Part shown: piece after piece, positions 62,839-64,000 of the stretch | Layout of the letters: each line of letters opens with the position of its first letter | How positions within the stretch are numbered: the first letter of the stretch is position 1 | Source: Pikeienuella litoralis | Lineage (GTDB): Bacteria; Pseudomonadota; Alphaproteobacteria; Rhodobacterales; Rhodobacteraceae | DNA: 64,000 nucleotides | Assembly (NCBI RefSeq): GCF_037646705.1 | Contig: NZ_JBBHER010000002.1 | Location: forward strand, 186,001-250,000 | Direction: 5' to 3' | Position numbers and translations under genes: made by a program | Notes under the pieces: model-generated | Seen by the model: only the letters and a program-made list of their open reading frames with translations | What the model was told of the DNA's origin: nothing | Databases searched by the model: none

Positions 62839-63969
62839 TCAGAAGCGTTCGAGATAGCCTTGGCGCTCCATCTCCGCGCCTATCGCCTCCTGCGTTTCGG
62901 TCAGACGTTCCCTGACCGCGCCGTGGTCGTATATCGAACTCGCACCGCCTTCCTTGGCCCAGCCTCCAAGCTGCAGGACGATGCTCTCGATGATCCCCGG
63001 CGTGTTCCGAGCGACGGTACGCCAAGTGTGCCGGGTGCTATGAAAAGACAGCCGTTTGTCTGTGGCTCTGCCGAGCACTCTTCGGCGCTCGCGTGTGAAA
63101 GCTTGCGGGAGCGCCGATACTTTTCCTGTGGAGGGTCTGATCGGCCAATCAGGGAAAACACGGCCATCCTCCACTCTGCTGGTCAGTCGCTGGCGCATCA
63201 GTTGTCGGGCGACGCCGATAAGAGGAATATATCTCCGTGCGTTCTCCGTTTTGCCCACGCGGATAACGAACCCGGCGACATCCTCGTCCACATCCGAGAC
63301 AAGCAACTTCGCCACTTCATCCGACCGGCAACCCGTCACCAGAGCCAGCCGAAACGCGTCTCCCAAGCGGTCACCCTGAGGGAATGCGGCGCAAATCTTC
63401 TGGACCTGCTCTGGCGAGAACGCTGCGCGGCGATCATCCGGGCTGCGTTTGGCTTTCGGAACGCCGCTTTCGAACGACCACGGATTGACGCCCTTGATTA
63501 AGCGCCGCTCCCGCGCCCATTTCCAGACGCCGCTCAGCATCGTGATGTGCTTGTTGATCGTTCCGGAGGATAGACCGTCTTTTGCGTGGGCTGATGTGAG
63601 ATTCGGGAGATAATTGAACCGGAAGTCCTGAGCGACATCCGGCGTGACATCTTCAAGCTCGACGTACCCGTCCATGAATTCGGACAGGTATCGGACGGCG
63701 GTTCTAACGTCCTTCACGGTCGATTGCGAAAGCGGTTTGTATCCCGCCGCGTTATTCTCCGCGCGGTTCTCAAGATAAAGCTCCAGCGCGTCTGAAAGCG
63801 CATACCCGTCTCCCAGCGCCACCTTCGCGTATGTTTCAAGTTTCTTTTTGCTTGGTCGCTTGGAGCGCGGACGATTGCCGGCGCTTTCAATTTTGTCGAC
63901 GACGATGCCGCGCAAACCGACCGCATAGCCAACGGTTTCATCCACCGGCGCGGAAGGGTCGCCAGTCAT
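62839..63969 (-). CDS. Tyrosine-type site-specific integrase
   Basis: Integrase of at least 376 residues. The SAM-like core-binding domain lies at about 55-165 (LSDALELYLENRAENNAAG, then INKHITMLSGVWKWARERRL). The catalytic domain has Arg in VTGCRSDEVAKLL, the HxxR box in FHSTRHTWRT and the Tyr in GGASSIYDHGAV. The frame stays open to the window edge (63970-64000) and no ribosome-binding site precedes the ATG, so the true N-terminus may lie outside. It converges on the polymerase-like gene; its attachment site is not identifiable here. Confidence 0.9.
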   Translation of the reverse strand: MTGDPSAPVDETVGYAVGLRGIVVDKIESAGNRPRSKRPSKKKLETYAKVALGDGYALSDALELYLENRAENNAAGYKPLSQSTVKDVRTAVRYLSEFMDGYVELEDVTPDVAQDFRFNYLPNLTSAHAKDGLSSGTINKHITMLSGVWKWARERRLIKGVNPWSFESGVPKAKRSPDDRRAAFSPEQVQKICAAFPQGDRLGDAFRLALVTGCRSDEVAKLLVSDVDEDVAGFVIRVGKTENARRYIPLIGVARQLMRQRLTSRVEDGRVFPDWPIRPSTGKVSALPQAFTRERRRVLGRATDKRLSFHSTRHTWRTVARNTPGIIESIVLQLGGWAKEGGASSIYDHGAVRERLTETQEAIGAEMERQGYLERF

Positions 63970-64000
63970 ATCTGCCGGGTGGGGCGGTTTCTCTTCATCC

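Overview
The window reads as the chromosome of a GC-rich alphaproteobacterium, most likely of the Rhodobacterales. I infer this from the glnD-murJ overlap, the lpoA/rsmI/yraN/dolP/gshB block, the many Tat-dependent ABC and TRAP binding proteins, and the codon use. I see no rRNA, tRNA or CRISPR array.

Layout. 1-12.7 kb is ordinary core genome: the 3' part of rnr; glnD-murJ; a penicillin-binding-protein activator divergent from rsmI-yraN-dolP-gshB-hydrolase; and a glutamine-synthetase-family gene. 12.8-17.1 kb holds a Slam-like outer-membrane protein followed by a large FecR-domain protein with a (TPPV)n linker and a barrel-like C-terminus, which looks like an exporter and its cargo. 17.5-23.7 kb is a six-gene peptide-type ABC importer operon containing a DUF1028 gene. 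24.1-32.1 kb has an MFS exporter, an SbcD/YhaN-type nuclease-ATPase pair, a transposase scrap and a Sel1-repeat lipoprotein.

32.7-54.9 kb is a catabolic island. It starts just after a decayed IS6-type transposase and carries: a carboxyltransferase, a split ADP-forming acyl-CoA synthetase and a TrmB-type regulator; a GH50-like barrel; an aldehyde dehydrogenase; two ABM monooxygenases flanking a PRISE-like reductase; a zinc alcohol dehydrogenase; a haloacetate-dehalogenase-like hydrolase; a ThDP enzyme with a TRAP transporter; an SDR with a TauE/SafE exporter; a sugar isomerase; an epimerase; a GST; and an FAD oxidoreductase. Five intergenic sites share a 14-base motif close to GTAGTTGYAATNRC, so the cluster looks like one regulon, plausibly of the TrmB-type protein. 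The substrate is unknown.

55-64 kb is a mobile region. It has a serine resolvase with an inverted-repeat res-like site; then three visibly AT-richer genes encoding a two-helix membrane protein with a cytosolic domain, a GHMP enzyme resembling beta-RFAP synthase, and a HAM1-like NTPase fused to a P-loop kinase. About 1 kb without a recognisable gene follows, then a small ORF, a short family-A-polymerase-like protein and a tyrosine integrase at the right edge. The three-gene cassette is my best candidate for an undescribed system, possibly nucleotide-based defence. The small polymerase-like protein is second.
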